Source: Spirulina sp. CCY15215 (GTDB lineage Bacteria; Cyanobacteriota; Cyanobacteriia; Cyanobacteriales; Spirulinaceae). Taken from it: a stretch of DNA of 34,351 bases. Both the position numbers and the translations under genes were made by a program. This document shows, piece by piece, positions 1 through 8,524 of this stretch (position 1 is the first letter of the stretch; each line of letters begins with the position of its first letter). The stretch lies in contig NZ_JACSWA010000615.1 in the NCBI RefSeq assembly GCF_016888125.1, positions 1 through 34,351 on the forward strand, read 5' to 3'. The notes beneath the pieces were generated by a model. That model made no database searches. It was not told the origin of the DNA and was given only the letters and a program-made list of their open reading frames with translations.

Positions 1-37
1 TAAATAACGTAGCGATTTCTCGCTGAGTCTGGTCAGG

Positions 38-448
38 TTAGGGCTTTTTCAAGCTCCCGCTAGAGTCCGGAGGACTTAGCGGTGAGTTCCTGACTTCTTC
101 ATCCAGTTCTTTGCGAGAAGTTGCAATATGTTCCAAAACTTCCTCAAATAATGGGTTATCCTTAAACATTCCTGCAAACTGCATCCAAGGATGTTCTTTT
201 TGGGGTTGAGAAACTTCTACCTCAAAAGAAACAATCTCGCGATCGCGCAACTGTTCTGTTACAATTTGATACAAGGCTTGCAATGCTTCCTCTTTCGTGT
301 TGGCTTCAGCTTGACACTCCGGCCAACCCAAAACCCTCGCTTTAACTTTGCCTGTTTTAGCTTTTCCTGCTGTTTGATAGTCCACCAGCACGTTATAACT
401 AGACTTTACCGAAGATTGCGGAAGCAATGTGACAGATTGAGCATTCAT
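38..448 (-). CDS. HicB-like antitoxin-type protein
   Basis: The first ~75 residues of this 136-aa protein (YNVLVDYQ, ARVLGWPECQAEANTKEEALQAL) look like the HicB/UPF0150 partial RNase-H fold used by type II antitoxins. A typical cyanobacterial extension follows (HPWMQFAGMFKDNPLFEEVLEHIA). In this cyanobacterial subgroup such genes usually sit just upstream of a PIN-domain nuclease. Any partner would lie leftward, beyond base 1, and the 37 visible bases downstream do not show it. The last 15 residues are Ser/Pro rich and look unlike the family, so the 3' end may have been altered. The start is ATG. The antitoxin role is inferred from family resemblance only. Confidence 0.6.
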   Translation of the reverse strand: MNAQSVTLLPQSSVKSSYNVLVDYQTAGKAKTGKVKARVLGWPECQAEANTKEEALQALYQIVTEQLRDREIVSFEVEVSQPQKEHPWMQFAGMFKDNPLFEEVLEHIATSRKELDEEVRNSPLSPPDSSGSLKKP

Positions 449-570
449 GGTCGTAATATAATTTGCAATTTTGAGTTATATTCCTATAATAATTGGACAT
501 TGAAAAAAGAGGGTTTTAATGTTAACCCTCCATTCTAACTCTAATTGATAATTGTTCCTTAAGATTTAAA

Positions 571-1584
571 CTAGCGGAACATACTGCTTACCGAACTATC
601 TTCGTGAATGCGCCAAATAGTTTCACCAATCAAATTTGCTACAGAAAGGACCGTTAACTGTTTGAATTGTTTAGAATCGGGAACAGGAACAGTATTGGTG
701 ACAATAACTTCCTCTAGTACACCACTTGAAAGACGCTCGATCGCCGGAGGAGAAAAGACAGCATGAGTTGCACAAGCATAAACCTGACGCGCCCCTTCTT
801 CCCGTAAAAACTTCGCACCTTCGGTAATTGTTCCCGCAGTATCGATCATATCATCGACCAAAACCGCCGTTTTTCCCCTCACGTCACCGATCACATTCAT
901 AACCTCAGCAACATTGTGAGCTTGGCGGCGCTTGTCAATAATGGCAAGAGGAGCATCATTTAACTTCTTAGCAAATGCCCTCGCCCTAGCAACTCCGCCA
1001 ACATCGGGAGAAACAACGACTAAATCGTGTAAATTTTTACTTCGCAGATACTTTAATAGCACCGGAGAACCATAAACATGATCGAAAGGAATATCAAAAT
1101 AGCCTTGAATTTGAGCGGAATGTAAGTCCATAGCCAAAACGCGATCGGCACCGGCTTCCGTCACTAAATTCGCCACCAGTTTCGCAGCAATGGATTCTCG
1201 TCCGGCGGTTTTGCGATCGGCCCTAGCATAAGAATAATAGGGAATCACCGCCGTAATTTGTCTGGCAGAAGCCCGACGACAGGCATCGATCACGATCAAT
1301 AATTCCATTAAATGATCGTTAACCGGATAACTACAGGGTTGAATTAAGTAGACATCGCACCCTCGAATCGATTCTTGAATTTGGACGTAGAGTTCTCCAT
1401 CAGCAAAGCGCTTGCGGATCATCGGTCCTAAATCCATTCCCAAATAACGGGCAATTTCTTGCGCGAGGGGAATGTTTGCTGAACCCGAAAATAGCCGAAG
1501 ACGATTATTATCGGAAAGGGGGGTCAGCATTGTCTGGAGATTAACAGTTGCAATACGGCTCACGGGCAAATTCTCGAACCTCAT
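571..1584 (-). CDS. prs: ribose-phosphate pyrophosphokinase (PRPP synthase)
   Basis: Class I PRPP synthase, which makes phosphoribosyl pyrophosphate from ribose 5-phosphate and ATP for nucleotide, His, Trp and NAD synthesis in the cytoplasm. Visible signatures are the start of the catalytic core (LRLFSGSANIPLAQEIARYLG), the subunit loop FADGELYVQI, the ATP/metal stretch YYSYARADRK, MDLHSAQIQGYFDIP, and the PRPP-binding loop VDDMIDTAGTI. The length (337 aa) is normal for the cyanobacterial enzyme. ATG at 1584 is used as start. A second in-frame ATG 18 codons later is possible because neither has a clear Shine-Dalgarno sequence. It is transcribed alone, away from the repeat-filled spacer to its right. 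Confidence 0.97.
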   Translation of the reverse strand: MRFENLPVSRIATVNLQTMLTPLSDNNRLRLFSGSANIPLAQEIARYLGMDLGPMIRKRFADGELYVQIQESIRGCDVYLIQPCSYPVNDHLMELLIVIDACRRASARQITAVIPYYSYARADRKTAGRESIAAKLVANLVTEAGADRVLAMDLHSAQIQGYFDIPFDHVYGSPVLLKYLRSKNLHDLVVVSPDVGGVARARAFAKKLNDAPLAIIDKRRQAHNVAEVMNVIGDVRGKTAVLVDDMIDTAGTITEGAKFLREEGARQVYACATHAVFSPPAIERLSSGVLEEVIVTNTVPVPDSKQFKQLTVLSVANLIGETIWRIHEDSSVSSMFR

Positions 1585-1821
1585 TTCATCGGGATCTTAC
1601 CATCCAGATTATGCTATGAGAGAATTTATTTTGATGAAGAAAAACGAAAGTTTATTAAAGATAAGATAAAGTTGAAAAAGTAAAGATCGTGTTGGGGAAT
1701 TTGAGGGAAAAACCTCTAAATTACTGAGAATTCCCATTGTGTTACCCAGAAATTACTGTTAATTTTCATCCTAAATCGGACGTAAGGATGCAAAATTGAA
1801 AGAGAAATGTCCGAAATTCCT

Positions 1822-1916
1822 AGGACTTACGCAGCTAGGGAGGACTTACGCAGCTAGGGAGGACTTACGCAGCTAGGGAGGACTTACGCAGCTAGGGAGG
1901 ACTTACGCAGCTAGGG
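1822..1916. repeat. 19-bp tandem repeat, five identical copies
   Basis: The unit AGGACTTACGCAGCTAGGG is repeated five times head to tail without a mismatch, at 1822, 1841, 1860, 1879 and 1898. Its AGGACTTACGCA core is a motif I know as a frequent dispersed repeat in filamentous cyanobacteria. Perfect identity suggests recent expansion by slippage. Confidence 0.95.
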
Positions 1917-1969
1917 AGCGAGACGCTCCCACTACCTGATAATGGAGGTAGTGCGGGCATCTTGCTCGC
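1914..1969. repeat. cluster of three small hairpins (palindromic repeat)
   Basis: Three inverted repeats follow one another directly. They are GGGAGCG/CGCTCCC (1914-1930, 3-nt loop), ACTACCT/AGGTAGT (1931-1952) and GCGGGCA/TGCTCGC (1953-1969, one G-T pair). The first shares its GGG with the last unit of the tandem repeat. The arrangement looks like a dispersed cyanobacterial palindromic repeat. No T tract follows, so it is not an obvious terminator. Confidence 0.8.
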
Positions 1970-2022
1970 TGTTTTTACAAAACTGAGATACACCCCAGAA
2001 AACTTCCCCATATCGCATACCC

Positions 2023-3954
2023 ATGTCATTCACGCCAAATAAACTCTTAAATCAACGTTACCGCCTCAACAAAATTTTGGGTCGAGGGGGGTTTGGCAGC
2101 ACCTATCTCGCTGAGGATACGGGGCGTTTTAATGAATTGTGCGCTTTAAAAGAAATTATTCCCGATCGCACTTCTCCGGAAATCCTCGCTAAGTCGCGAC
2201 AACTCTTTCAACGGGAAGCAGCGACTCTTTACAAACTGCAACACCCCCAAATCCCTCAATTTCGCGCCAGTTTTGAGGAGGAGGGTAGTTGGTTTTTGGT
2301 GCAGGATTACATTGAAGGGAAAACTTTGCGGGAATTATTGCGATCGCGTTTGGCGGAGGGGATACTCTTTTCTGAGGCTGAGGTATTGCGATTATTGCAG
2401 CAAATTCTGCCAGTTTTGGACTATCTCCACGGCGAGGGCATTATTCATCGGGATATCTCCCCAGAAAATATCATTGTGCAGGAAAGCGATGGTTTGCCCG
2501 TGTTGATCGATTTTGGCGTGGTGAAAGAATTAGTCACCCAGATTCAATCTCCCCACCGTCCCGAGGGGGCGACGGTGGTGGGCAAAATTGGCTATTCCCC
2601 TAGCGAACAATTTCAACGGGGAGAAGCCTATCCCAGTAGCGATCTCTATAGTTTGGCCGCAACAATGGTGGTGTTAATGACAGGGCGGGAACCGAGGGAT
2701 TTATTCGATCAAGAAAAATTGGCTTGGCATTGGCAACGCTGGATACAAATTAGCGACCCTTTGGGGACGATTTTAGAGAAGATGTTGAGTCAGCGACCAG
2801 GCGATCGCTATCCTTCGGCACAAGCTGTTTTACAAGCATTCCAGGGCGATTTTGTTCCCACCCAGCCCCCTCCCGCAGAACTTTCCCAAATGGCGACGAT
2901 CGCCGTGGGAGGAACTTCTCCGACGACTTCCCCTCGGACTAATATTTCCACCCAGGTTCCTTCGGTTCCCACAGCGCAAAAAGGTCGCTTCGATCCTCTG
3001 TTATTTTTGGGGATGACTCTGATTATTAGTTTTGTGGCGGGGTTAGGGTCTTGGAGTTTGGTGAATTGGTGGATCGACTCGCGATCGCCCCAAATGGAGG
3101 AGGAAACCTCTTTTCCTACTCCCTCTTCCCCCATGCCCACAACCTCCCCGTCTCCCACCCCTACACCCTCGCCTACTCCCACTCCTACCCCAAAACCTCC
3201 TAGTATTTCCGAACGAAACATCGATCTCGTTGTGGGCAAAACTTTTACAGACCGATCGGCTTTAGAGAAAAAAGAAGACCGCATTCGCTACAATTTTTCG
3301 GCGGAAGAAGGGCAAACCTTGGAGGCGATCGCCAGAAGCGGTGGCGTGTGGATGACTATACTCGACTCTCAAGGACAGAACTTAAGTTCCGAAACGACTA
3401 ATGTACAGAGTTGGGAAGGAACATTTCCGAAAACAGGAAAGTACGCGATCGAACTTGCAGCGATTCCCAATGTGCCTCAAGATAATTATCGCTATCGATT
3501 AACGTTGCTGCTTACCAACCCCGATCGCCCCGATCCCGAACCATCCCCCACGCCTACACCCGAACCATCCCCCACTCCTACACCCGAACCGACTCCCACG
3601 CCTAAACCATCTCCCACTCCCCAAACACAACAACCCCGCTACGATGTGGAACCTGTGGAAGTTTCTCCCAATATTGAAGGGTCTAAAACGCAACTATTTG
3701 GGACAACTTCTCCCGATCGCATCAAGCGTTATTTGGTGTTTGTGGAAAAGGGACAAACATTATCTGCCGAAATGCAGTCCGGTCGCGCCACCATGAATAT
3801 TTACTATCCCAATGGTCAATTGATGGAAGAGGCCGAAAAGGTTGTTTTATGGCAAATTGAAGCGCCGCGATCGGGGGATTATAAAATTGATATTATCGCG
3901 GCAGAATCTACGGATTTTGCCCTAGATGTCCGAGTGAAAGCTGTTGGACAATGA
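2023..3954 (+). CDS. membrane-anchored Ser/Thr protein kinase with extracytoplasmic C-terminal domains
   Basis: Hanks-type kinase of 643 aa. The kinase domain covers roughly residues 14-275: Gly-rich loop GRGGFGSTY (20-28), ATP-binding Lys43, catalytic loop HRDISPEN (142-149), DFG (163-165) and the cyanobacterial GYSPSEQF activation segment. One transmembrane helix lies near 325-348. It is followed by two Pro/Thr/Ser linkers (repeats of PTPTP and EPSPTPTP) and two beta-rich domains resembling pre-peptidase C-terminal (PPC) domains, presumably outside the membrane. In the catalytic loop Ser146 stands where most kinases have Lys (HRDxKPEN). I believe HRDISPEN recurs in cyanobacterial kinases, so this need not mean loss of activity. 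ATG start without clear Shine-Dalgarno. The substrate is unknown. Confidence 0.9.
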   Translation: MSFTPNKLLNQRYRLNKILGRGGFGSTYLAEDTGRFNELCALKEIIPDRTSPEILAKSRQLFQREAATLYKLQHPQIPQFRASFEEEGSWFLVQDYIEGKTLRELLRSRLAEGILFSEAEVLRLLQQILPVLDYLHGEGIIHRDISPENIIVQESDGLPVLIDFGVVKELVTQIQSPHRPEGATVVGKIGYSPSEQFQRGEAYPSSDLYSLAATMVVLMTGREPRDLFDQEKLAWHWQRWIQISDPLGTILEKMLSQRPGDRYPSAQAVLQAFQGDFVPTQPPPAELSQMATIAVGGTSPTTSPRTNISTQVPSVPTAQKGRFDPLLFLGMTLIISFVAGLGSWSLVNWWIDSRSPQMEEETSFPTPSSPMPTTSPSPTPTPSPTPTPTPKPPSISERNIDLVVGKTFTDRSALEKKEDRIRYNFSAEEGQTLEAIARSGGVWMTILDSQGQNLSSETTNVQSWEGTFPKTGKYAIELAAIPNVPQDNYRYRLTLLLTNPDRPDPEPSPTPTPEPSPTPTPEPTPTPKPSPTPQTQQPRYDVEPVEVSPNIEGSKTQLFGTTSPDRIKRYLVFVEKGQTLSAEMQSGRATMNIYYPNGQLMEEAEKVVLWQIEAPRSGDYKIDIIAAESTDFALDVRVKAVGQ

Positions 3955-3978
3955 ACAATTATCAAGAATATATATATT

Positions 3979-4944
3979 TCAGGTTATAACAGAAACAATC
4001 CATTTAATTACTTGTTTTCCTAAAGAAACATTATCGAGAAGATCGATTTCTCGGATTCCTGTGGGACTGGTGACATTGACTTCTGTTAAATAGCCACCAA
4101 TAATATCTAAACCCACAAAATATAAACCATCTTCTTTTAATTTAGGTGCAACTACACGACAAATCTGGCGATCGCGATCGGTAATTTCCGTTTTTGCGAC
4201 TCGTCCCCCCACCGCCATATTCCCCCGAAATTCTTTCCCCACAGGAATGCGATTAACTGCACCAATTGGTTCTCCCTCTAAGACAATAATACGCTTATCT
4301 CCCTCAGAAGCGGCGGGTAAATATTCCTGAATCATCACCGGTTCTTGTCCCCAATGGGTGCTAATTTCAATCAGAGAATTGAGATTGCGATCGCCTTCTT
4401 GCAAAAACAAAATCCCCTCTCCTCCTTTCCCATCTAAAGGCTTTAAAACCCCGGCTCCTTTTTTACCGACAAACTCTAAAATCACTTGTTTATCTTGAGA
4501 AACAATAGTTTCGGGCATTACCGAAGGGAAATTTAGAGTATATAATTTCTCATTAGCAGCCTGTAATCCTCTGGGACGATTAACTACCAAGGTTTTTACG
4601 GGATCGATAAGATCGAGAATTTGCGTAACATAAAGATAGGGAATTGTCACGGGAGGGTCTTTCCGCATTAAGACAGCATCCATTGTTTCTAGGGGCTGCA
4701 AACTCCCTTCTCCGAGGTGATACCATTGTTCCTTTGCCACCCAGCGATCGCCTTTCTGCTCGACAGGTGTTAAACTGACAGATTGTAGAAAACCCCAGGC
4801 TTGTCCGGCGATAATACTGAGGCGATTCACTTCTGTTATCCAGACCTCATGTCCTAATTGTTGTGCGCTTTCCATCATGGCCACGGTGCTATCGTGACCT
4901 GGAATGAGGAGGGAAATGGGGTCGATAATAAATAAGAATTTCAC
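3979..4944 (-). CDS. gshB: glutathione synthetase
   Basis: ATP-grasp ligase that joins gamma-glutamylcysteine and glycine, the second step of glutathione synthesis. The 321-aa length and the N-terminus (KFLFIIDPISLLIPGHDSTVAMMESAQQLGHEVW) match prokaryotic GshB. ATP-grasp elements include LKPLDGKGGEGILFL, VMIQEYLPAASEGDKRIIVLEGEPIGAVNR and the C-terminal EVNVTSPTGIREI. The start codon is GTG (4942-4944), preceded by a purine-rich AGAGAAGAAAG. It converges with the kinase gene and stops 24 bp from it. The gene for the first enzyme, gshA, is also in this window but 24 kb away, so the pathway is not an operon here. Confidence 0.97.
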   Translation of the reverse strand: MKFLFIIDPISLLIPGHDSTVAMMESAQQLGHEVWITEVNRLSIIAGQAWGFLQSVSLTPVEQKGDRWVAKEQWYHLGEGSLQPLETMDAVLMRKDPPVTIPYLYVTQILDLIDPVKTLVVNRPRGLQAANEKLYTLNFPSVMPETIVSQDKQVILEFVGKKGAGVLKPLDGKGGEGILFLQEGDRNLNSLIEISTHWGQEPVMIQEYLPAASEGDKRIIVLEGEPIGAVNRIPVGKEFRGNMAVGGRVAKTEITDRDRQICRVVAPKLKEDGLYFVGLDIIGGYLTEVNVTSPTGIREIDLLDNVSLGKQVIKWIVSVIT

Positions 4945-5145
4945 GCTTTCTTCTCTTATTGTAAACTGTAAAATTACAAACCGTAAATGTTTGAGATTGC
5001 CAGCATTAACTCTCCTCAGTTTACGCCCTATATATGACAGAAGGCAAGATTAATTTTAATTAATCTCTAAATTGACAATTGCTAAAAATAATGATACGCT
5101 TGCTCTCTAGGAATTTCTGAGATAGATATAGGCGAGATAAACAAA

Positions 5146-6531
5146 ATGATTATTCAAGAACCAGAACGTCCTATTGCGATCGATTTATTTGCAGGGGCGG
5201 GAGGAATGACACTCGGTTTTGAACAAGCTGGATTTGATGTTCTGTTATCCGTTGAAATCGATCCCATTCACTGTGCTATTCATCAATTTAATTTTCCCTT
5301 TTGGGAGGTTCTTTGTAAAAGTGTAGTTGAATTAACGGGAGAGGAAATTAGAAGCTATCCATTTATAAAAAAGCGAGATATAGACGTTATTTTTGGCGGT
5401 CCTCCTTGTCAGGGATTTTCATTAATGGGGAAGCGAGTGCTTGAGGATCCTAGAAATTCACTGGTATTTCATTTTTTGCGGATTATTAATGAATTAAAAC
5501 CGAAATATTTTGTGATGGAAAATGTGGCTGGGCTAACTGTTGGTCAATCTAAGCAAATTCTCTTAGAAATTATTGCCTCGTTTAAAGAATGTGATTATGA
5601 TATTAAAGAAGATTATCAAGTTCTTAACGCTGCGTTTTTTGGCGTACCTCAAAGCCGAGAGAGATTATTTTTAATTGGGTGTCGAAAAGGCTTAGAATTA
5701 CCCGAATATCCCCAGCCAATAACCAAACCCCGTAAAGGGAAATCCCTCTCAAAATTATTCCCCGATCTCAATCTTCCTCATACTCCCACTGTTTGGGATG
5801 CGATCGGAGATTTACCGGAAGTTGAAAGATATTCCGAATTGTATAAAAGAGATTGGGTAAAAGGAAAATTTGGCAAACCCAGTCCCTATGCAGAAAAACT
5901 TAGGGGATTGCAAAAAGATAATAATGATTATTCATACAATCGTAAATATGATGCAAGAATATTAACATCAAGTTTGAGAACTAAACATACGCAAAAATCA
6001 ATCGCTAGATTTGAGAAAACAAAACCGGGCGAAACCGAGAAAATTAGTAGATTTTTGAAACTCGATCCCGAAGGAATTTGTAATACCCTTAGAGCAGGAA
6101 CTCCTAGCAGTCGAGGGGCGCATACATCTCCTCGACCTATTCATCCTTTTACCCCTCGATGTATTACAGTAAGAGAAGCTGCTCGCTTGCATTCTTATCC
6201 AGATTGGTATCAATTTCATGTCACAAAATGGCATGGATGTAGACAAATTGGCAACTCTGTTCCTCCTTTACTGGCTAAATCTGTCGCCTCGCAAATCATT
6301 AAAGTTCTCGGTATATCTCCCTCTCAACCTGAACAGGTTATAAGTTTTCGAGAAAAACAGCTTATTCAATTTAATATGTCAAAAGCTGCCGAGTTTTATG
6401 GTGTCGATCCTCATGTTATAGAGCCAAGAATTAGAAAGTTGCGATTGGGTGCATCTCAAATTTGCGAATTGAACAGATCTTCTCATACAAAATTCCCGAA
6501 AGAAGCGATCGCCATGTTATTTATTAGTTAA
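5146..6531 (+). CDS. DNA (cytosine-5)-methyltransferase
   Basis: C5-cytosine DNA methyltransferase of 461 aa with ordered motifs: I DLFAGAGGMTLGF (13-25, AdoMet binding), IV GGPPCQGFS with catalytic Cys88, VI MENVAGL (124-130), VIII QSRERLFLIG, IX CITVREAARLHSYPDWYQF and X QIGNSVPPLLA. The target recognition domain should lie between VIII and IX. A ~80-residue C-terminal tail (AEFYGVDPHVIEPRIRKLRLG) looks like a small DNA-binding helical domain. No restriction endonuclease gene is next to it, so it looks solitary. From memory it resembles the orphan cyanobacterial enzymes that methylate CGATCG, the core of the HIP1 octamer. That specificity is inference. Its last 8 bases overlap the convergent ABC gene. 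Confidence 0.93.
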   Translation: MIIQEPERPIAIDLFAGAGGMTLGFEQAGFDVLLSVEIDPIHCAIHQFNFPFWEVLCKSVVELTGEEIRSYPFIKKRDIDVIFGGPPCQGFSLMGKRVLEDPRNSLVFHFLRIINELKPKYFVMENVAGLTVGQSKQILLEIIASFKECDYDIKEDYQVLNAAFFGVPQSRERLFLIGCRKGLELPEYPQPITKPRKGKSLSKLFPDLNLPHTPTVWDAIGDLPEVERYSELYKRDWVKGKFGKPSPYAEKLRGLQKDNNDYSYNRKYDARILTSSLRTKHTQKSIARFEKTKPGETEKISRFLKLDPEGICNTLRAGTPSSRGAHTSPRPIHPFTPRCITVREAARLHSYPDWYQFHVTKWHGCRQIGNSVPPLLAKSVASQIIKVLGISPSQPEQVISFREKQLIQFNMSKAAEFYGVDPHVIEPRIRKLRLGASQICELNRSSHTKFPKEAIAMLFIS

Positions 6532-7159
6532 TATCGATCGCCTTTAAAGTCCCCGTTTCAATGCGCCAACTGCGATCGGCAATCTTAGCCAAGCCTTCTG
6601 CATCATGTGTCACTACCAACAAGGTCCAATGCTGTTTCAATTTTTCCAACAATTTCACCACCTGACGGCGGATCGACCAATCTAAACCCGCCGTGGGTTC
6701 ATCTAAGAGTAGAATGTTAGGTTGACGGATTAATTGCACGGCAAGGGCGAGGCGGCGTTGCTGTCCGCCACTGAGGACATGAGGCGATGTAGAAAAGGAA
6801 AGATGGTCTAAACCAACTTCTGACAGGGTTGTTTTTACCTGTTCCAAACCTAGTTCAGGATGACCGAGACGCAACTCCTCTAAGATCGTTCCTCCGCAAA
6901 AATGCCGTTCGGGAAACTGAAATACCAAACCTGCTAAATACTGTAAATCGTAAGCGTCTAGTTCTTGTTCTCCCCAAGTAATTTCTCCTTGAGTTCGTTC
7001 TGCAAGTCCCGCCAAAAGTTCCAAGAGGGTTGATTTTCCTGAACCACTCAACCCAACGATTAAACCGAGTTCTTGCGGTGCGAGTTCGAGGTTAATATTT
7101 TTCAGGATCGGGTCGGGGGTTGCCGGAGGATGATAGGTTAAATTCTTCAGATGGAGCAT
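6524..7159 (-). CDS. ABC transporter ATP-binding protein (ECF/CbiO-like)
   Basis: A single nucleotide-binding domain of 211 aa: Walker A GLSGSGKST (36-44), Q-loop region VFQFPERHF (79-87), signature LSGGQQRRLALA (129-140), Walker B plus D-loop ILLLDEPTAGLD (149-160) and switch His185 (VVTHD). The FQFPE form of the Q-loop is typical of the ECF/CbiO ATPases that power vitamin and metal uptake, and of the related plastid ABCI11-type proteins. No membrane partner is encoded nearby, so the substrate is unknown. It overlaps the methyltransferase gene tail to tail by 8 bp. Confidence 0.88.
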   Translation of the reverse strand: MLHLKNLTYHPPATPDPILKNINLELAPQELGLIVGLSGSGKSTLLELLAGLAERTQGEITWGEQELDAYDLQYLAGLVFQFPERHFCGGTILEELRLGHPELGLEQVKTTLSEVGLDHLSFSTSPHVLSGGQQRRLALAVQLIRQPNILLLDEPTAGLDWSIRRQVVKLLEKLKQHWTLLVVTHDAEGLAKIADRSWRIETGTLKAIDIN

Positions 7160-7167
7160 TTAGGGGA

Positions 7168-7188
7168 AATGATGAATGATGAATGATG
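7168..7188. repeat. heptanucleotide tandem repeat (AATGATG)x3
   Basis: Three copies of AATGATG lie just upstream of the ABC gene start. Short tandem heptamers (STRR) are a known hallmark of cyanobacterial intergenic DNA. Confidence 0.7.
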
Positions 7189-7388
7189 AGGGATGAATTT
7201 ACTATTTCTAGATTAAAAGGGAAATTCTGAATTGCTATTGAACACTGAAAAAAGGAACTCGAGTAAACAGAAGTTCGTCAGTCAGAGTGCCAGAGGCGAG
7301 AGTAACCTAAAAGTGTACTTGCAATTCTCTTTTTCCTCTTGTTTATCTTCCCTTTCCTTGTGGCTTTGTAAATGTTTTGGAAATTTTC

Positions 7389-8312
7389 ATGATGAAACGA
7401 CGATTGAAACCCTCCCGATTTTTTTCTCTTCTCCTATCTTCTCCGATCGCGATCGCCTTGAGTGGTTGGGGATCTCTAGCTTTAGCGGGAGATCCTTTTC
7501 AGCGCATCCCGGAAAAACCGATCGGAGATGCAACGGAAGAGGCCTTTGATGCGATGTTCAAAGATGGAGATTATCGCAAGGCCGATCGCCTCATTGATGC
7601 AGCACTTCGCGAAGATGGCGACGAACCCCTAGCTTATGCCCTCCGTGCTGGTCTGGCTTACAATCAGGGGGAATGGCAAGTTATGCTCACTCACGGCAAA
7701 AAAACGAAAGAAGCCGCAGAAAGATTAATGGCTAGAGATCCCATGCGAGGTAATCTTTATAAAGGCGTTGGTTTGATGCTGGAAGGCGCTTACGATGTCT
7801 TACAAAATAAGAACTATCTTGGGGCAGTTCCCAAACTACAGGCTATTTTCCAAGCCTTTGATGCGGCTAAAGCTGCCGATGCTAACGATCCGGAGTTGAA
7901 TTTGGCAAAAGGCTATATGGAGTTACTCCTCGCCGTTAATTTACCCTTTTCTAGTCCAGATACGGCGATTGAAAACTTTCAACGCACTGCGAAACCAGAT
8001 TATTTGGTCGATCGCGGCTTGGCTTTAGCATACCGGGATTTAGGAAGATTTCAACAAGCATTAGACCATGTTGAACGGGCGCGATCGCAAACAGCAGATA
8101 ATCCAGAAATTACTTACCTTAAGGCGCAAATTCTGCACGAACTGGGTAAAATAGACGGAAATCATCAACCTAATCTGGTTCGAGAAGCGATTAAACTGTT
8201 CGATGATGCTTTAGGTGAAATTGAGCAGTTTCCCAATCCTGAAGTCAATAAGAGGCAACTCGAGCGAGAAAAAGATATTGCGAAACGGTGGCTTGAAGAG
8301 AAGGGCTATTAA
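7389..8312 (+). CDS. exported TPR-repeat protein (Sll0314/Alr1548-like)
   Basis: The protein (307 aa from this start) begins with a basic stretch and a hydrophobic segment ending in SLALAGD, a signal peptide with an Ala-X-Ala cleavage site near residue 34. The rest is alpha-helical with TPR-like repeats (AFDAMFKDGDYRKADRLIDAAL; LVDRGLALAYRDLGRFQQALDHVERA; PEITYLKAQILHELG). It resembles a family I recall as Sll0314/Alr1548, of unknown role and probably periplasmic. The frame is open from a TTG at 7377. The ATG at 7389 (or 7392), with GGAAA about 6 nt upstream, gives a normal signal peptide and is preferred. A strong terminator follows it. Confidence 0.8.
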   Translation: MMKRRLKPSRFFSLLLSSPIAIALSGWGSLALAGDPFQRIPEKPIGDATEEAFDAMFKDGDYRKADRLIDAALREDGDEPLAYALRAGLAYNQGEWQVMLTHGKKTKEAAERLMARDPMRGNLYKGVGLMLEGAYDVLQNKNYLGAVPKLQAIFQAFDAAKAADANDPELNLAKGYMELLLAVNLPFSSPDTAIENFQRTAKPDYLVDRGLALAYRDLGRFQQALDHVERARSQTADNPEITYLKAQILHELGKIDGNHQPNLVREAIKLFDDALGEIEQFPNPEVNKRQLEREKDIAKRWLEEKGY

Positions 8313-8402
8313 ACAGGGGAGATGTCAAAGACGATCGCGCTTAAAAATCCCAAAGGCGATCGCTAATCCCACAAAATAAGACTTTTCCCCTTGTACTAAT
8401 TA

Positions 8403-8433
8403 TCTCGATCGCCAAACGCGATCGGGATTTTTT
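8403..8433 (+). terminator. rho-independent terminator
   Basis: Stem TCTCGATCGC / GCGATCGGGA (10 bp with one G-T pair), loop CAAAC, followed by six T. It lies 90 bp after the TPR gene and insulates it from the amidase pair. Confidence 0.85.
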
Positions 8434-8524
8434 AACTTAATTTAACTTAACTTAAAGCTGGCATCAACAGATATCGAAGCTCAAAGACTTATAATAAAGG
8501 CGATCGCATTGGAGGTCGGAAATC

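Larger units (their letters stand above)
1585..2022. other. 438-bp spacer between prs and the kinase gene
   Basis: I see no credible gene here. The left half is AT-rich and presumably holds the divergent prs promoter. The right half is filled by a 19-bp tandem repeat and a run of three hairpins, which end about 50 bp before the kinase start. Confidence 0.6.

Noticed and set aside
3499-3693. Minus-strand frames across the Pro/Thr-rich linker of the kinase.
   Set aside because: They are shadows of a low-complexity coding region and encode Gly/Arg runs with no family resemblance.
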